A DNA stretch of 14,982 bases from Bacillota bacterium (GTDB lineage Bacteria; Bacillota; Clostridia; Oscillospirales; Acutalibacteraceae). Position 1 is the first letter of the stretch, and each line of letters opens with the position of its first letter. The DNA is taken from NCBI GenBank assembly GCA_023417635.1, contig JAEZFF010000057.1, positions 1-14,982 on the forward strand. The letters are read 5' to 3'. Shown one piece after another: positions 14,022-14,982 of this stretch. The translations under genes and the position numbers were made by a program. The notes beneath the pieces are model-generated. The model made no database searches and was not told where the DNA came from. It was given only the letters and a program-made list of their open reading frames with translations.

Positions 14022-14300
14022 AGATTTAAACGAAAATTTCAACAGTTAACGTTTTCAATGGATATTAAAATTGCAATATCGTAGGATGATTCGGTACGGC
14101 TAGCGAAGGAACTGGATTACAGTATCTTTGCCAAGTTCCGCACTGGGCGCACCAGATAAACAGTGGAAGACCTGTTCTACTAGTTTACACGGTGTTTGGA
14201 GAAAATAGATGGAGCAGAGCACAACGAAGTCTTCATCGATGGTACCAACTTGCAAAGCCGTGCAAACAACTACACAATAACTGTCGCTTGTTACAAGTTT
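14022..14300 (+). pseudogene. Decayed IS1182-type transposase remnant
   Basis: A single reading frame through this stretch gives recognisable IS1182-family transposase pieces: KRKFQQLTFSMDI, then DDSVRLAKELDYS, then IFAKFRTGR, VEDLFY, and finally AEHNEVFIDGTNLQSRANNYT, which corresponds to the conserved VFIDGTKxEAxANxYT block with the catalytic Asp. Three in-frame stops interrupt it (TAG 14082, TAA at about 14157, TAG at about 14181). Between ELDYS and FAKFRTGR about 60 residues normally present are missing, so there is an internal deletion without frame change. Everything after about 14300, including the C-terminal catalytic part, is unrecognisable or absent. It cannot make an active enzyme. 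Confidence 0.75.
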
Positions 14301-14637
14301 CATATTGGCTTGAATGACATCCCCGAGGCGCAGCAGCATATCCGAATAGTGCCCCCCGTAAGATCGGACATTAGGAATGGTCGCTGTAATACAGGTTTAC
14401 ATCCTTTGGGTCATCGTCTGACGGCTCATTTCATCACAAATTGCAATCGTTAGCATCCTCATAGCCAGCTTTCAATCTTCTATATTTTGGATTTATGCTT
14501 TAAGTATTCCTTTCTTGCTATAATCTATCATTAATGGGATTATATCATATTTTCAATAATTTGTCACATAAACATATATTTTCCGGATTAAAAACTGTTT
14601 TATTTTACCTCACGCGGTGGTGTTTGAAAAGAACTTT
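14301..14637. other. Non-coding stretch with IS debris, gene stub and AT-rich DNA
   Basis: No intact gene is supportable here. The left part may be decayed IS or gene sequence. On minus, a 19-codon stub (14397-14456) starts MLTIAICDE, which resembles the opening of LytTR-type response regulators, and then stops. The right part is AT-rich and holds a good minus-strand promoter. Confidence 0.4.
14539..14567 (-). promoter_or_regulatory. Orphan minus-strand promoter upstream of a gene stub
   Basis: Reading minus, GTGACA (14562-14567) and TATAAT (14539-14544) are 17 bases apart, with TGA before the -10 (extended -10). It points left into the stub at 14456 and the antisense strand of the transposase remnant; no intact gene is downstream. 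Confidence 0.5.
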
Positions 14638-14680
14638 AAAAAAACAGCATCCTGCCAGTCTATTAGATGGCAGGATGCTG
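14638..14680 (-). terminator. Terminator of the M18 aminopeptidase gene
   Basis: CAGCATCCTGCCA (14645-14657) and TGGCAGGATGCTG (14668-14680) form a perfect 13-bp stem, with seven T following on minus (14638-14644). T-rich sequence on plus makes it potentially bidirectional. Confidence 0.9.
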
Positions 14681-14727
14681 CTTTTCTTAAATAAAATTTG
14701 ATTTACCGAGTGCTTAGAGGGATTTCG

Positions 14728-14982
14728 TCAGCAAAATGTATAAGAACCGCGGCCTTCATCTTTTAGCGCCATAGAAAAGAATACCCGCATGGCATTTGCC
14801 AGGTACGCGGGGTCTTTTCCGCCAGCCGTTTCATAGGGCGAGTGCATCGCCAGCTGTGCAAGGCCAATATCCACTGTATTCAGGGAAACATGTGCATTAG
14901 AGATGTTGCCCAGTGTAGAGCCGCCAGGCATATCGGAACGGTTTAAGAACTCCTGCCAAGGCACATTGGCTTTTGCGCAGAC
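14728..14982 (-). CDS. M18 family aminopeptidase, C-terminal part (5' end outside window)
   Basis: The last 85 residues are present and the frame stays open to the window edge. They include RSDMPGGSTLGNISNAHVSLNTVDIGLAQLAMHSPYETAG, the highly conserved C-terminal part of M18 (aspartyl aminopeptidase/ApeB-like) metallopeptidases. The His in MHSPYE is the expected zinc ligand. These cytoplasmic enzymes form large dodecameric or tetrahedral assemblies and trim N-terminal residues from peptides. The tail ends VFFSMALKDEGRGSYTFC. A strong terminator follows 48 bases after the stop. The substrate preference (acidic or other) cannot be told from this fragment. Confidence 0.92.
   Translation of the reverse strand, partial: VCAKANVPWQEFLNRSDMPGGSTLGNISNAHVSLNTVDIGLAQLAMHSPYETAGGKDPAYLANAMRVFFSMALKDEGRGSYTFC

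Noticed and set aside
14043..14061. Operator-like TTAACGTTTTCAA after the ABC operon
   Set aside because: It has only a partial match to O1/O2, no promoter nearby, and lies within the decayed transposase coding sequence.
14100..14339. Minus-strand 79-aa frame over the transposase remnant
   Set aside because: The plus strand carries clear transposase motifs in the same place; the minus frame has no ribosome site or recognised motif.

Overview
The window looks like chromosomal DNA of a low-to-moderate GC, Gram-positive anaerobe of the Clostridia. The evidence is strong GGAGG-type ribosome sites, TTG/GTG starts, a YdbC/PC4-type protein, an SPFH plus Tim44-like pair, an Isf-type cysteine-rich flavoprotein and a cellobiose phosphorylase that closely resembles clostridial GH94 enzymes. 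An Oscillospiraceae-like (Ruminococcaceae-like) plant-fibre fermenter is my inference; no rRNA or other definitive marker is present.

Layout. At the left edge is a partial flavodoxin-fold iron-sulfur flavoprotein gene (minus), divergent from an AI-2E-family membrane protein gene (plus). Next, on plus, is a stand-alone Enzyme I N-terminal (EIN) protein with the phospho-histidine motif but no PEP-binding barrel, behind a leader with two adjacent hairpins around its ribosome site. A bidirectional terminator separates it from a small PC4/YdbC-like gene (minus). Three minus-strand genes follow: a 78-aa secreted/membrane mini-protein, a Tim44-like zinc-ribbon membrane protein, and an SPFH protein with three zinc ribbons. 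The mini-protein is a paralogue of the N-terminal cassette of the Tim44-like protein.

The centre is a cellobiose-use locus. Cellobiose phosphorylase (minus) diverges from a LacI-family regulator followed by an ABC sugar-uptake set: lipoprotein binding protein and two permeases, with no ATPase gene. Both divergent promoters are recognisable. Each has a near-identical operator-like sequence just after the predicted transcription start, and a third related site lies between them. The simplest model is that the transporter imports cellobiose or cello-oligosaccharides, the cytoplasmic phosphorylase splits cellobiose into glucose 1-phosphate and glucose, and the LacI protein controls both arms and itself. 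A terminator/attenuator between the binding-protein and permease genes would give excess binding protein.

The right end holds a decayed IS1182-type transposase with two stops and an apparent internal deletion, an IS-end-like sequence, an orphan minus-strand promoter with a possible gene stub, a strong terminator, and the C-terminal part of an M18 aminopeptidase gene (minus) running off the window.
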